Assembly (NCBI RefSeq): GCF_003473485.1
Contig: NC_053046.1
Location: 19,095,001-19,159,000 of the forward strand
DNA from: Medicago truncatula
Lineage: Eukaryota; Streptophyta; Magnoliopsida; Fabales; Fabaceae
Reading direction: 5' to 3'
DNA: 64,000 nt
In this document: positions 1-11,791 of the stretch, piece after piece
Numbering within the stretch: the stretch's first letter is position 1
Layout: the number at the start of each line of letters is the position of its first letter
Translations under genes and position numbers: made by a program
The notes under the pieces: generated by a model
Told to the model about the DNA's origin: nothing
Database searches by the model: none
Seen by the model: only the letters and a program-made list of their open reading frames with translations

Positions 1-739
1 TCTAATCATTTGTTATAGCTGTTTTAAGGGGGAAAATTACTTTTTTAAAAAAATAATTACTTTTGAGAGTATTGCATCTGTTTGTTACAATTTTTTTATT
101 TTTTTTAAACAAAAAATTAGAATCTAAAAACAACAACTTCAAAGGGGAAGCTATTAAGGGTATATTCTAAAAAAAGAATTTGTTTAGAAACAAAGAAAGA
201 AAATAATGGTCAAAAGATTGAACTAATTTTATAACAAAAACTCTTATATCGTTGTATTCAAACAAACTAAATTATTATTTTTCTTAAATAGTGATTTTTA
301 TCGCGGTTAACAAACGCAAAATAGATTCTCATTTTTCTTCTTTTGAAATCTTTAAAAAATAATCTATATATTATTCAAAGTCAAAATCACTTTTATTTTA
401 ATCTTGTAATAAATTGGACAAACACTTGTATACAAAGCATCTAGTAATTAGGGCCTTTTTTAAGGAATAATTAGAGACTTATGGAGTAATAAGCATTAAT
501 CAATATATAATTTTAGAGAATAAATTATTATTATTAATCTATCAAGTTAGTTCCTCGTATGGTTGTGAATAGGCCAAACCGAGTTGGAATTTGCAAGCTT
601 AAACCTGCCTTGTCAAGAAACTGTAACGATGACATGCTCACTGTGTGATATAATTGGCCAATTTTCTTACTGGTTTTTGATACATTTGTTTCAGGACAAT
701 ATTTGCTTAATGCAGTAGCCTGCTTTTTCTTTGTCAACT
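1..739. other. AT-rich intergenic stretch
   Basis: Very AT-rich sequence with homopolymer A and T runs. No coding pattern, RNA gene or clear element ends were recognised. A 67-codon minus-strand frame at 534-737 lies directly beyond the stop of the UGT fragment but shows no glycosyltransferase similarity that I can see. Confidence 0.5.
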
Positions 740-1357
740 TTACTTCGTATAGTCATTTGATTTATGACTTAAATCTTCAGTTATTTTGAGTTTGTATAAT
801 GGAGGGATAGATGATCTTGGCATGGACGAAACACCTGGAATCTCAACTACATCGACTTCAGAAAACGATGTAGTAGCAGCAGCCAATGAGGGAAAGTAAG
901 AGAAGAACGAGAACATGGTGGCCGAAGAAGTGAACAAGATATAATGAGTAACACAAAGGGTTTCAGCAATAGGAAGACTAGGTGAAATCAATGTCATGTC
1001 ATAGATGAATGAAGATAAAGGTGGTGAAAGTGAAGCAAGAAGAGGTGATAGAAGGTGTGAAGAGCAACGTATCGATGCAAATTGTTGGTAAAAAGGATCA
1101 ACAGAAGTGTTAGTCGTGGCAGCAGCATTATCATGAAAAGGAAGAAGATGAAACTGAACTCTATTCACCTGAGGGAATGAAGAGTGAAACTTAGAGATGA
1201 AATCTTCTTCTGCTTTTGTAACTGTTGGTTGCGGAGTGATGAGAGTGACATGACATTGATGTTGGAGAAGCAATGAAGCTAGTCTCAAAAATGGAGTGAG
1301 ATGGCCCATACCTGAGCTTGGCAAGAGTGCCACATGAATCATAGGAGTAGGGGACAT
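740..1357 (-). pseudogene. UGT708-like glycosyltransferase, N-terminal half only
   Basis: The 205-residue minus-strand frame starts at an ATG and reads as the N-terminal GT-B domain of a family 1 plant UDP-glycosyltransferase. The motif SSGMGHLTPFLRLA near residues 14-27 carries the His (residue 19) that in UGTs acts as catalytic base. FIYDMTL, FTSSATMFSFF and IPGVSSMPRSSIPP follow the order seen in legume UGT708 flavonoid C-glycosyltransferases. Such proteins are usually about 450-480 residues. Here similarity fades near residue 190, the frame ends at 205, and no PSPG sugar-donor box was found downstream. A TATA-like tract lies about 90 bp upstream on the minus strand. It is best read as a truncated pseudogene; a short expressed remnant cannot be excluded. 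UGT family assignment is firm, the UGT708 call is from remembered family sequences. Confidence 0.75.
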
Positions 1358-3028
1358 GCTTTTGTTCCTGCTTCTAACTTTCTGTGTTCAAGATGGTAGA
1401 TATATAACAATGTTAAGACTTAATAGTGACTTTTTTAGATATATAAAGCAAATAGACTTGTTGGTAGATATAAAAAGATGGTAGATCAAGCATCAATTTC
1501 AGATACCTAACTTTTTTTAAGGTACTGATTTTTACAACTTTCATGATAAGTTCCTGGATTAAGTATGTTTATATACTAAGATGCATGAATAATGGTTTTT
1601 TCTTAAGTTCTAATGTTTACAAATTAAGTTCCTGGTACTGACATTAGGCATACAAAAAAATCAACTTTTTCATTTGTCCCTCATTTTGTTTGGTTGTTTC
1701 TTAATCTTGATCTAAGAAAGGAGGTGGCGATGCCGGTTGTTGCCGTTCCTGAGGTGTAACCGTGCAGTGAACCGAAGCTTCGATTTCTTGCTTCTTAAAA
1801 TCACGATGACCTCAACATTGGGATGCAAAACACGCTAGAAGTGTTGAAGAGTGTTAGCAAGACAACCTCTAACACACATCTCCTCTCTTCTATTTGAGCA
1901 TTATAGCATTATTGAGAAAGTGTTTATTTTCTCTTTGCAGGTTATTATTAATTGAAATTGATTGTACTGAGTAGTTTTTATTGCTGGTCACACATATTAA
2001 TGTGATTGTACAACAGTTGGTCAGTTGGGACATTTTTTATGTGATCTACTGCAACTGTGTCTGTACTGCATTGTATAAGTATTACACTTAGATTAAGGTC
2101 ATGATACCCAGTGGGGCACTAGTTAATTAAGTGAAGAAAAAAAAAATCATTGAAAAGAGCATGTTTTATACTTTTAGAAGTTTGATTACCCAAGTTTCAA
2201 GATATTTTTGCTATATTGGTTTTCTTAACTAGTATCCCACGAGCATTTGTTAACATAATTCAATCACTAAGATTACTTTGGAAGTTCAGATACAAGGTTG
2301 ACTTGAGAACATAAATTTGAAAGAAATGAATTCCAAAAACAATTTTCTTGGATTAGACCACCAAGTAAAAATAATATAATTGCTGGTTAATTTGGTAGTA
2401 CAACAGTTAGACCATTTTTTATTTAATGAACTTTAAGTACACTGCACCCTATAAGCAATTAAATTATTTTTTTAAAGTTTGATTGGATTTAGAGGAAGTC
2501 TCTAAGATGAAATTGAATCATGTCCATAACTTGAAACAAATCTAAACCGTTGGATTAATTGAACAACTGAGATTTTGTTGAAGAAGTAGCAGGAGCTGCA
2601 GAGGATATAGCTTCTCTAAGATAACCTCCTTTTGTTGAAGAAGTGGAGAGAAGAGAGAGGGGAGATACATGTTAGGGACAACTAAAATAGTATACCTTAG
2701 AAGGGACGACGAATGAGTATTATGAAGGATATTCAGAGTTCAATCTCTGTTGCTAACAAAGTCCGCCACTACCTAATAAATTAACCATTAACATTTTCCT
2801 ATATATATAAAATTTACGATATTCTCAAATCAAAGGGATCATAAACGTTAGTTGTATATGTTGGTGAAAATAACCTCAAATACTAGTTAAGAATGCTATA
2901 AAAAAAAGAGACAGAAATGCAAGGTTGGTTGGCGAAAATGCAAGCCATTGAATGCTCTCAATGGTCATACACATAAAACAGGTCCTAACTCCTAAGCAAA
3001 ACCTTGTTCTCGTTCTCTTGTGTTTGTA
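1358..3028. other. Intergenic region between UGT remnant and ankyrin gene
   Basis: No gene was seen. Two segments near 1980-2100 and 2390-2460 resemble each other around the words GTACAACAGTT and CATTTTTTAT, suggesting remnants of one repeat. The last few hundred bases should contain the 3' UTR of the minus-strand ankyrin gene, but no poly(A) signal could be fixed with confidence. Confidence 0.4.
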
Positions 3029-6000
3029 TCATTCAAGCATGGTCTTGGCAGCATCAATCAATATTGATCTAAACTCGTCATCAGTAATTCGACCAAGCAC
3101 TGTGTACCCTTCCTTGTCCTCCACATCCACATCTGCTCCATGCCTTATAAGAAGGAGTGCTACCTGTAAACAAAACACATAATAGATTTTTAAGTACTGC
3201 ATCAATGTATGCTGCTCCAAAATTATGAAAACTCCAATAACAGAACTACCAAAACATATTTCTCAACATAGACTTTTATCTACTCTATGTACATACACAT
3301 TACAGAATTATATATTTTTCCTTGGCTCTTGCACCTCGGTGTTGAAACTAAAAGTTTCAGATAGCATCTGATATTATGAATACTAAACAGTATGATGGAA
3401 TTTGTTGCATTTCTCCGATTGCATTTTCAACCTTCTATAACATCTTACAAGTTAAAACTACTAAGCAGAACTTCCTTGTAAGTACTAAATAGAAGAAAGC
3501 AGTAAGCTGGAGTCGTGAAAAAGACACATTAGACGTGTCAATCCATTTTTTATTTTTTTTTAATACTGTCAATCCATTCTTTGGGTATAGAGGGAGAGGG
3601 AGGAAAATAAAATACTAGAAACTGGAATTGATAATCAATTGATGAGATAATGTGTTGAAAAGTACTAATACTGAAGTCCTACGCGTAGGTAACAAATCAA
3701 AATATACAGAGATGTGAAAACTGTTATCATATTTATGATAATACAACACTTTAACAGTGTGGAAATGTTTTTCATATATTCTACCTCAAGTTAAAGTATA
3801 CTAAAGCTTGTTACGGATGGACCATTTGCGATAGAAAAAGAACATAATTTGACATGGGAGACTGGCCGGGCCAGATTGCATTCGGAACAAAATTCGATTG
3901 CATTCAGAAATAGTTTTAGTCCTAAATGTTGGTCAAAGTACCAATTTGATCTCTTTTAGAAATCTCTTCTCTAAAAATAAAAAAGTACCAATTTGATCTT
4001 TTTCAGAAATCTCAAATGTTGGTCAAAGTAATAATTTAAGGATATTTTAGTCTTACAAGTTACAAGGGCTATTTTCACCGACATTTAGTTCTTTTCCGGC
4101 TTAAAAAAGAAACTGATTGGTTAGAACCGAGGGATTTCATGTGCTCAACCTGATTGCCGACGCAAACTAACGATCTGGCCATGACTGGCACGCCTCCTGA
4201 GTGCCGCTCGTCGACCTAACTTGTGCATGGATAGGGCCACTCTGAAGGTCCGCAATCGTGCGCTAAAGTGGCGCGATCGACAACATAGGTGCACCTTGAC
4301 CGATGAGTAGTTTTGTTCCAACAACAATGAAGAAATTGGTGCAGAACTGCGTATAGGACTACTGAAAGGGAACATTACACATGGATGAACCGGTCCAAGG
4401 CTTCTAAATTCTGAGAGCCTGTTTGCTTAAACTTTTTATAAGACCTTGTGGTTGTGTAAATAGTGATTTCAGATAGAATATAATGTGAAGAAATATTGTT
4501 AGGATATTTATTGTCATAAACCATATACCCAAAAGCTTAAGTAGTTAGGTGAAGACACATGTATGGTTTTCGTTTTATATTATATTTCTAACATGTCTCA
4601 ACACAAACCGGAAGCATGGAACACACACCCTCAGCCATGTGCTGAAATTCAACTTTTATTTCAAGTCACAGGGAAGCAAGGATTGAACTCAAGACCACTT
4701 GGTCATAAAGGATCTAACACCATGTCATGAACCATCTATTCCAAAAGCTTAATATGAATGGTTTAATATTATATTTCCAAAACTTGTAATCAATTTATTT
4801 ATATAATTATTATAAATTATACTCAATCAGCATTTTGTTTATAGCAAGGTGGAAATAAACTAGGAGCGTTTTTGTTTTCAACAGCATATAACAAATTATT
4901 TCACATCTTATTACAACAATATATGCCAGTGCAAGTGACTAAAACGAAAAAAATTATTTAGAAGAAAACAAAATCACAATCTTTGTTAACACTTGCACTG
5001 TGCAACTAAAAGTTTTTTTTAATACAAGGTTAAATACCATGCTAAGTGTTAACAAAGATTGATGCTTTGACACATGTCATCAATTAAATATGAGATTTGT
5101 AATGTAAGCGACAAAAGTATGATAAGAAATAGGATTTATATATCCTCTAAAATGAGCAGTGCGCCTTTGAGAGGAAAGTTCTGGTTTATAACCAGTGAAT
5201 GAAAAATCAACTGTTATTATTTTAATAACTTCATTGTTTGCATTAAATGAGCTTTAACTTAATCAGAATCCATGCCGTTAATGTTCAATCAATGGTTGTA
5301 ATGCTACGCTTTAGTTTACTCCTACAATAAAAAATGTAAGAAGACCATGTGTACAGATAAAATAGCATACCTCTTTGTTATAACAAATCACGGCACTCAT
5401 TAGAGGAGTTTGACCAGCTCTATCAACAGCATCAACATCTGCTCCTTCTTCAATCAAAAGTTCACACAACTCAGAATGCCCAGTGCTAGCTGCCCGATGC
5501 AACGGGGTGGAACCAACCTGATCATATTACAGTTTACAAGATATACACTAAATTAATATGATGTCATCTTTAATAATGTGATTATAATGAAAATGGGAAA
5601 CATTGAGACAATGTTATCAAAATTCACAAATATATCAAATGAATCCATGCTACAACCTTGTCCTTTATATTAATGTTGGCATTATGGGAGATGAGTATTT
5701 CAGCAATCTTCATCCGACCTTTGCTGGCTGCATAGTGTAAGGCAGCGCGTCCCCCATTGTTTTTAATATTAACATCAGCTCCTACAAAGAATGAAGAATA
5801 AGAATGTTCAAGATGGTTGATGAATCTTTCTACCTATATAACAATAACACTTCGGATTGAAGGATTGTCCGACATGTGTTGATGTCCAATAACGACACGA
5901 CACTGACACTTGTGATTACATACAATCACTTCTATTTTCCCAAATTGGTACTGTTAGGATATAGAATAGTGGTATAGAAAGGTGCTTAATTAGAGTAGTT

Positions 6001-8140
6001 AAAGTAGTTAAGAGTTGTTATAGTCATACAGAGTTTAGTTAGTTAGTTAGTTAGTTGGGATTGTTATAGGGCTGTTAGCTAGTTTAGTTAGTTGAGGTTG
6101 TTATAGAACTATTTGTATAAATAGGAGAACACAATGTAGAGTTGGTCATTATTGAATGAATATTGTAAACATTGTGAACAGAGTAGTAACTCTACTGTGA
6201 AGGGGAAACCCTTGGAGGAGAGATTTCTTTCCTATTCTCACTCTCTCACTTATTCTTTCTTAACCTTTGAATAAAATTGTACTTTCCTTTGAATTCGATT
6301 CCCCAGGTCCTAACAATTACAAATGTCTATGTGTTTGTGTCGTGTCAGGTGTGTGTCCATGATGCTTCATTTCTACATTGCAAATGAAATATAATCATGA
6401 AGTGTATGGGTTATTAGTATTGCATCTTTATTACTAGATCAGTAAACCTTTAAGAACTATGGATATTAGACCGCATGTTCAATCAAGTTACACAGAAGAA
6501 AAATTAAGAGAAAGCAGCAGTTTACAACCATAAAAACACAAACACGACAAAGACAATGCAACACAGAAACATGGACACAACAAAGTCTAAAAAATATTAC
6601 ACTTGACACAACTATAAACTGAAAATAAATGGTTGACAAGTTTGTATGAAAATCATTGTTAACATAATACAGCACCACTCATCTAATTATTGTAACTTTT
6701 TGATACAAGTCCACATGTACCTTTCTTAAAATAAAGTCCAACACTTAAGTTAAACTAAACCAAACTTAACAGTCTCAACTCAAGGAACACACATAAACCA
6801 CTTATCCACTTAACTCACAGTACAATTAATGTTCACAAAAAATGGAAGATGCTGCTAGACAATAGGCCCTACTTCAATAAAAAAGCATAAGTGGTATATA
6901 TAAATTTTTCATATAACAAAAGACAATTGTTTTCATATCCTAAAGATCTTATGGAAATAAGGTAAAAATAGCTTATGGACATGTCATCGGTTGTTTTCAT
7001 TAGCTCTCTCAAACAATCTGACAAGTGTTTATACCAAGAGATAAACACAAATGAAATAAGTCAATCCAAACAGACCCTAAAGATCTGTTTGGGAGTAGGG
7101 TTTTGGAGGGCTAAGTCTATATGTTGATATTTTGAAAGAACAACATGATATATAAAACTTCAATCACATTTATTTCAATTTTAAAAACATTTATTGTTCT
7201 TAATTTGAAAAAGAAAACTAAACCCTCCCCTCCAAAACCCTCAATCCAAACATACCCTAAATCTATTATAAGTTAATGAAGTAAAGTAAAAATAGTCTTT
7301 TGTTCAACGAACCATTTATAGTCTAAGTGATTATCATATAAGTGCTTATGTATAAACTATTTCTACAACAGAAGATAAAATTAAGTCTAACTGTTTTCAT
7401 ATAAGCTATAAGTTGTTTTCGTAAGTTCTCATGAAAGAGCTTATGGAAATATGTTGAAAACTCTCCCAAACAGTCTCACAAGTGTTCATGCCAATAGGTA
7501 AACTCAAATAAGTCAATCCAAATAGATTCAAAATCTCTTAAAAGTTAATAAAATAACATAAAAATATACCTTTGTTCAACAAAGCTTCCAGAATCTCCGA
7601 ATTCCCAATGCTGGCAGCAGAATGAAGCGGTGCCCACCCTTCTTCATCACCACTATTTATCACTTCAGCAGATGCATCACAAGACAACAATATCTTCACC
7701 ACCTGTAAAAACAAAAGCTTCAAATTTTAAACTTTAATTCGAGTAAAGACTCAATTTAGTCCCTCACAATTTTCTCAGCCCAATTCAGTCCTTCACAAAT
7801 TTGGTTTTCACTCTTAATTCAATAGACTAACTAGGAAGCAGAAACCCCAATTTAGGGTTCTGATACAAATCCAAAAAAGATTAAATTTTTATGCAATTGA
7901 ATGAAAAAGAAAGAGACCCTTTTGAGGAAAGAGTACCTTAGAGTGACCAAAAGAAGCGGCAACATGAAGAAGAGAACGATCGTCTTCGTTTCTTAGAGAA
8001 AGTGCTTTGGAGAGTGATTCAGAAGACAATGATTCAAAGGTTGAAGAATCTCCTTCTTCTGCTGCTTTGAATAAATCTTTCTCTTTTATGGTTTCTTGCT
8101 TCTTCTCGGTGTCTACTACCATGTTCATGTTCATGTTCAT
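3029..8140 (-). CDS. PSMD10: Ankyrin-repeat protein, PSMD10 (gankyrin)-like proteasome assembly factor
   Basis: Five exons on the minus strand: 8140-7937, 7702-7570, 5781-5657, 5517-5371 and 3163-3029 (with stop). All introns are GT-AG and the phases agree, giving 744 nt and 247 residues. Residues 1-50 are an acidic, Lys-rich leader. Ankyrin repeats follow at about 54-86, 90-121, 122-154, 156-188 and 189-221, with a degenerate last repeat to 247. Each shows the TPLHxAA/LLxxGADV pattern. Length and repeat layout fit the plant 26S proteasome non-ATPase subunit 10 family. In animals and yeast that protein chaperones assembly of the 19S base; the plant role is inferred from the family. The start lies in an MN-repeat (MNMNMNM), so a slightly later Met is possible. 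The introns are unusually swollen (about 0.23, 1.8, 0.14 and 2.2 kb) by a solo LTR and MITEs. No coding damage is visible. Confidence 0.88.
4135..4400. other. GC-rich island inside the last intron of the ankyrin gene
   Basis: This stretch is visibly richer in G+C than the AT-rich intron around it and contains several CG dinucleotides (for example TCGTCGACC and GGCGCGATCGAC). It has a 76-codon open minus-strand frame that resembles nothing I recognise. It may be part of an old insertion or an organelle-derived piece; neither could be shown by eye. Confidence 0.35.
4515..4780. repeat. Diverged direct repeat, probable transposon remnant
   Basis: Two related segments, about 4515-4594 and 4724-4780, share AACCAT, CCAAAAGCTTAA, ATGGTTT and ATATTATATTTC in the same order. 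The sequence between contains a GATTGAACTCAAGACC word that recalls a weak Pol III box B. The likely reading is a mobile-element remnant in the last intron of the ankyrin gene; family unknown. Confidence 0.4.
5952..6315. mobile_element. Solo LTR, probably Ty1/copia, in intron 2
   Basis: A 364-bp segment begins TGTTAGGA and ends TCCTAACA, the expected inverted LTR tips. It contains a TATAAATA promoter-like box near 6116, a CT-rich tract and an AATAAAA-like signal near 6269. The flanks GGTAC and ATTAC are weakly similar and may be a decayed 5-bp duplication. No internal region remains. It sits in intron 2 of the PSMD10-like gene. A fossil. Confidence 0.75.
6840..7540. repeat. Nested hAT-type MITE cluster in intron 2
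   Basis: Two stretches, roughly 6890-7073 and 7310-7535, carry the same word series (ATAAGTGCTTATG, TTTTCATA, CAAACAGTCTCACAAGTG, AAATAAGTCAATCCAAA). A further MITE separates them at 7082. The wording is typical of abundant legume hAT-like MITEs. In addition 7262-7310 and 7532-7582 are direct repeats that include a copy of the 3' end of exon 2. Confidence 0.5.
7082..7253. mobile_element. hAT-type MITE with 8-bp target duplication
   Basis: The 172-bp element has inverted ends around GTTTGGGAGTAGGGTTTTGG and its diverged complement, with a T-rich middle. It is flanked on both sides by ACCCTAAA (7074-7081 and 7254-7261), an 8-bp duplication as expected for hAT transposition. No coding capacity. 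Confidence 0.65.
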
Positions 8141-8626
8141 GTTCTTTACTGTAGTTTGATTTTGATTTGAATTTGAACCAACTTAAACAAAACAAGCCTT
8201 CCTCGTTTGTTTTTGTTTTGTTTTGGTTTTGTCTTGTTAATCAAGAAATTTTTGTCTTGTTAATTAAGGTATTTGCCTATCTACTTTTTTTTTTATTTAT
8301 TCACTTGTTTTTTTTAAGGATTCATCCAACATGTAAGATATTACAATGTTAAAGGAATTAAACGTATTAAATTTTTATTAAAAAAATTATTTTTTAATAA
8401 AATATACAAATTTACTATTTTGAACTTTTTAACATGTCTAAATTTGGACATGATAGAAAACTCTAATTTTCTCCTTCAAAAAAAAAAGAAAACCCTAATT
8501 TTTATATCATTTTTGATTTATTTGGTGAGATGTTGAGACATGATTGGATACATTTGTAATTTTTTATATTAACATTGAAAACAGTTAAGTTGTTGTTTAA
8601 TTCCTTCAATTACAAAAATAATAATT
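8141..8626. other. Upstream region of the ankyrin gene
   Basis: It should hold the promoter and 5' UTR of the minus-strand PSMD10-like gene. The sequence is T-rich with runs of TTTTGTTTTG; no clear TATA box was found. Nothing else recognisable. Confidence 0.35.
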
Positions 8627-8806
8627 AACCAAGCAATTGAGCTCAAGTGGTTAATAAGTTTCAATAAAGACGAATTGTTTAGGAGAATTCGATTTCTGGT
8701 GGAACAATTTCTTGCTAGGTTATCCTTACCTCACGATCGAACTCCGAGTTACTAAGATTCTTTTCCCCTTGAAAACGAAGGTTAATGCAAAAAAAAAAAA
8801 AAAACC
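8627..8806 (+). mobile_element. tRNA-derived SINE
   Basis: About 178 bp. A box-A-like GAGCTCAAGTGGTTAATAAG is followed by a box-B-like GGAGAATTCGATTTCTGG and a terminal poly(A) run. Direct repeats AAAATAATAATT flank it (8615-8626 and 8807-8818), a 12-bp target-site duplication. Layout and tail are those of a plant SINE transcribed by RNA polymerase III. Confidence 0.75.
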
Positions 8807-9316
8807 AAAATAATAATTTATGATCTTTAATATTTCAAAAGTTATACCAAAATTTATATTTTTTTCATACGGTTATGCATTTTTAAATAATTTTAAATTA
8901 AATAATAATTGTTAAAGTTTTAAATAAAATTACTTTTTTCGAAAATTACATCGAAATATTGAAAAGTGAGTCATCAAGAAACTCAATATGTCATCTTAGT
9001 TCAATCTAAATTTAATTTTTTTTGACTATTTTTTCACACCCTACTTTCTTCTCATACATCCTATTTAGTTTTGAAAATAGCTTCGTTCAAATTATATAAT
9101 TTGAATGTCTTTATCAGAATATATAATCTAAAACCTCCTAAAGTCCATCAAATCACATGAAATGGCTACGCGACTTTGAAGATTCAACAATGGATGAATG
9201 GTTAGTAGGTCCAGTAGTTGCTTCAACAATTTGCTATTCCATAGAGCAAAAGGAGAACTTCGACCATGGAGCTAAGCTGTTGCGCATTTCATTGGAGACT
9301 TGGTAGAGTGACTTCG

Positions 9317-9511
9317 AGATAGGATCCTCTCCATTTATAATTTTTTCCATTTGTTTCCTTTAAAAAGATATATAAAGACATAAAAAAACAAAAAATAATT
9401 AATGATGGTGAGACCCACTTAATAATAAGACCTATCATTTTATTTTTTTTGTCTATCTCCTTCCAAATCGCATCTTCCATTTATTTTTATAAATGGAGAG
9501 GATCTTTACAA
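9317..9511. mobile_element. Mutator-type MITE, 195 bp
   Basis: Inverted ends GGATCCTCTCCATTTATAA and TTATAAATGGAGAGGATC enclose an A/T-rich core. The flanks AGTGACTTCG (9307-9316 and 9512-9521) form a perfect 10-bp target duplication, which fits Mutator-like insertion. No ORF of note. Confidence 0.75.
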
Positions 9512-9839
9512 AGTGACTTCGTTCCAATTTAAAATAAAAAAATAAAAAAATAGTGTCTGTTTAGACTTCCTTTTCTTTGTGCCACACTTAAAAATCCTAT
9601 CATTGCCATTAACTTGAATTTTTTTTCTTACAAGGGGTTTCACTAGTACATGCCTTCCAATAACCACAAGTAACAGAAAGAAGAAAAAAGAACCACACAT
9701 AAAATTACACTTGTCAATGAGTATGGTACTGATACATGTGTAGAAGATTTAAAAAAAAGAATTAAAAGTAGATGTCCCTTTACATAAACATAAATTAAAA
9801 TTGGCATTATTAAGTGTAACGTTGATTGTGCCTCTTTCA

Positions 9840-10196
9840 AAAGCAATTCAATTACTGGAGTATGATGTGTGTTTTAGAGACTCCATGGAGCAGTGCCCCT
9901 TCATAGAAGAAAAAGATGTTTGTCTTCTAAAAGCTATCAAAGTGGCGATTGCAAGAAATATGCAAATTGATGTGTTCAAATTGGATTGCAAGCCCGTTGT
10001 GGATGTCATCTCTCTTTCTAGTATTCCTTACAATGAGTTTGGAGATATCATCTTTCCATCTTGAAGTATTTTATCCTCCCATCCCAACTTTGTGTCGTAC
10101 ATTTGTTCGGAGGTAATCAACATCCTTCATAGCATTGCTCGATTCTCCTTATTATCAATAAAATGAGTTAGTTTTGTCTGTTAAAGAAAATTATAA
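9840..10196 (+). mobile_element. LINE 3' fragment with RNase H-like domain
   Basis: Translation gives CLLKAIKVAIARNM, FKLDCKPVVDVISLSS and, after one in-frame stop, HPNFVSYICSEVIN and HSIARFSLLS. This is the order of the RVT_3-type RNase H domain that ends many plant LINEs. The segment closes with a TCAATAAAATGAG-type tail. The reverse transcriptase part is absent, so this is a 5'-truncated, inactive copy. Confidence 0.7.
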
Positions 10197-11641
10197 AAAC
10201 ATGTGATAAATAATTTAATTAAATATGACTTGATTGTAATAAAGATTTAATTTAATTACACATTTTTTTGATACAATGGAAAAAGAGAAAGAGAAAACCA
10301 AAACAAAAAAACTACTACAAGAGAGGAGAGATCAGGCGGGGGAGCACAACAATGAACAAATTTGTCATCCTTAGATGAATCAATTTTATTTTATTTTTGA
10401 ATATTTACAATGATTACCTTCTCTTAAGTTGTGAATCAACTTCGCATTTCAATCACGCTTCAATAAGTCTTGGATTGAACAGTCAAAAAATCTGAGTAAC
10501 AAACAACATAATTCATGTTAATTCTTTTAGCAATATGAAGACCATACAAAAATGGCCCTAATTATATTTAAGTCTCAAAATACAATTAATCAATTATAAT
10601 GCAAAATATACAAAATCAGAAAAATTAAGATGAAAAGAACATATTTAGACAATATGAATAAGGGGAAAGGGGGGTTTAGGAGTGCTCACATCATGGTGCT
10701 ATTGGGCTGTTAAAATTGTGCTAATGGCCTCTTCCACATGTAACTTTACAATGACATTATTCTTATACTTTACTTTTTACACCTCTACTCCACACCTCCC
10801 TTTGATTGACATAAGAAGAGAAATTAAATTTACCTTTTTGTCTCTCTTTATTTCCAATCAAAGGAAAGTAGGGAGTATCTTAGTGTAAAAAAAATAAAGT
10901 ATAGGAGTAACATCATTGCTATTTTTATACCTTTCACATTTGCCTTCAAACAACCTGCAATATTTTCTGAAATCTAAAAACTTATACAGTGGGAAAGGAA
11001 AAGGTGTTACTATAAAAAATTTCATAATCACAATGCAATTACAATCAAAAATTAAAATCACAGTTAACAAGGTTGACTCAAAGGGGTGACCTGAGAACAC
11101 AAAATCAACTAGTAACAACCAAATACATTATATGATTAATCAATCTTGTGTTCTCAGTGTCACTCCTCTGAGATAGAACCATATGCTAGATGGGTTCTTA
11201 TAAGAATGGATGAAACACTTTAACGAGAAAGACAACACATTTGGTTGTAATGAGATAGAACAATAAGATTTTTCATTTAATATGAAATATGGTGATGACA
11301 TAAAGAGTCATGTCCTGTAACGATTTCACTATGTTGTCATTCCTAAGACAATAATTGGTTTTTGTTTATTTATTTTTGGATGTGTTTGAGTAATATAATA
11401 ATATAATATCTTATGTATGTTGTCATTCTATCGACACTATGAAAGAGATGTTATCATTTTCTCAATCAGAAAAGGAGATGTTAACATTTTTGCTCATAGC
11501 ATTATTATTTATTAATTTAAACAAAGGTATTTTTGGTTTTCGGCTAAAAAAAAGATAGTTTCAGTTTTCTCTGACGGTCTAACTAGAAAAAGACAAAAAT
11601 AAAACAAATCGAAATATATTTTGATAGAATTTGGATTGGCG
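10197..11641. other. Intergenic, no gene seen
   Basis: AT-rich. The only structure noted is an imperfect inverted pair at about 11076-11175 (GGGGTGACCTGAGAACACAA against TTGTGTTCTCAGTGTCACTC), possibly a small MITE or hairpin. Several 60-90 codon frames have no recognisable content. Confidence 0.4.
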
Positions 11642-11781
11642 GTCTAGTCTTAGTTAAACTGACAAATATTAAAATCGTAAGGGCGAACGTCATGACCTGA
11701 ATTCGAATACAGAACATCACAGTTGTGTGTGAGTTTAATTTCAGTGGATTACACTTCATTTAAGACAAAAAAAAAAAAAAA
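11642..11781 (+). mobile_element. SINE with poly(A), inserted beside a LINE fragment
   Basis: A 140-bp insertion with a box-B-like GACCTGAATTCGAATAC near 11696 and a terminal A run. It is flanked by TGGATTGGCG at 11632-11641 and again at 11782-11791, a 10-bp target duplication. The apparent ATG at 11781 is made by the tail plus the duplication and is not a gene start. Confidence 0.7.
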
Positions 11782-11791
11782 TGGATTGGCG

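Noticed and set aside
4145-4375. 76-codon minus-strand frame in the GC-rich island as a gene
   Set aside because: No similarity is recognised, it lies within an intron, and there is no sign of its own promoter or codon conservation.
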